Shown here: piece after piece, positions 5,246 to 5,496 of the stretch | Layout: each line of letters starts with the position of its first letter | How positions within the stretch are numbered: position 1 is the stretch's first letter | Assembly (NCBI GenBank): GCA_934446095.1 | Contig: CAKSDR010000071.1 | Coordinates: 1 to 5,496 of the forward strand | Source of the DNA: an uncultured Eubacteriales bacterium | GTDB taxonomy: Bacteria; Bacillota; Clostridia; Oscillospirales; CAG-382 | Direction: 5' to 3' | DNA length: 5,496 nt | Program-made: the position numbers and the translations under genes | Notes under the pieces: generated by a model | What the model saw: the letters and a program-made list of their open reading frames with translations, nothing else | The model's database searches: none | Told to the model about the DNA's origin: nothing

Positions 5246-5496
5246 ATGACAATAAACGCAAAAATAACAGGCATTTCACACAAAACCGGAAAAATAATTA
5301 AAAAATCCGCAATTTTCGCAACTTTTTTTATTTCAATCTTTTTTTCGGTTGCAGGTATTTATTTCGGCGCAAATTTTTGCAGAATTTACGGTACCGAAAA
5401 TATATTTCATAACTGTGCTGCGAGAACCGCCGTGCTTTTCGTCATATTTTATCTCGTACAGATTTTCTTTGAAAAATCTTTTTTGAATCATTTTAT
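5246..5496 (+). CDS. Putative membrane protein, 3'-truncated by window edge
   Basis: I do not recognise this protein. The frame is open from ATG 5246 to the end of the window, 83 complete codons. AGGGGAG (5233–5239) lies 6 nt upstream, a good ribosome binding site, which together with the promoter and the preceding terminator makes a real gene likely. The N-terminal 20 residues are hydrophilic and basic (MTINAKITGISHKTGKIIKK). A hydrophobic stretch follows (about 21–45: IFATFFISIFFSVAGIYFGA), then a short polar loop (CRIYGTENIFHNCAAR) and a second hydrophobic stretch (about 62–75: AVLFVIFYLVQIFF). This suggests an integral membrane protein with a cytoplasmic N-terminus under the positive-inside rule. 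The first segment lacks a clear signal-peptidase site. The rest of the gene is outside the window, so no family or function is proposed. Confidence 0.75.
   Translation, partial: MTINAKITGISHKTGKIIKKSAIFATFFISIFFSVAGIYFGANFCRIYGTENIFHNCAARTAVLFVIFYLVQIFFEKSFLNHF

Overview
The window is an AT-rich, densely packed stretch of bacterial chromosome. All genes lie on the + strand, and most have purine-rich ribosome binding sites. The IspH–ribosomal protein S1 fusion, a YqeG-type HAD phosphatase, a K32-type EF-P and a CD1247-like acidic protein together point to a low-GC Gram-positive of the class Clostridia, probably near Ruminococcaceae/Oscillospiraceae. That placement is inferred from gene content only. 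I see no insertion sequence, prophage gene, CRISPR array, tRNA or rRNA.

Layout. (1) 2–577 is the 3' part of a PlsC-type acyltransferase cut by the window edge; its stop overlaps the next start (ATGA). (2) 574–2655 is one long frame joining complete IspH to four S1 RNA-binding domains. (3) 2672–2707 is a strong hairpin-T terminator, with a possible promoter for the next gene written through it. (4) 2719–3234 (YqeG-like HAD phosphatase) and 3231–4091 (endonuclease IV-like TIM barrel) are joined by another ATGA overlap. (5) 4081–4128 is a short AT-rich tandem repeat starting in the last codons of the TIM-barrel gene, followed by a perfect-consensus sigma-A promoter with two dyads. (6) 4216–4773 is efp, and 4801–5136 encodes a small, very acidic, cysteine-rich protein; the two probably share that promoter and the terminator at 5151–5181. 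(7) A new unit begins near 5209 and drives a partial membrane-protein gene (5246 onward) that leaves the window.

Themes: membrane lipid synthesis (PlsC, possibly YqeG), isoprenoid precursor synthesis (IspH), translation (S1, EF-P) and possible DNA repair (endonuclease IV-like). This looks like a housekeeping region, and I did not find a new defence or mobile system. The items most worth following up are an in-frame Shine-Dalgarno plus ATG at the IspH/S1 junction, which could release free S1 from the fusion; the Cys/Asp tail of the protein after EF-P; the endonuclease IV-like protein that lacks one metal ligand; and the dyad-decorated efp promoter.
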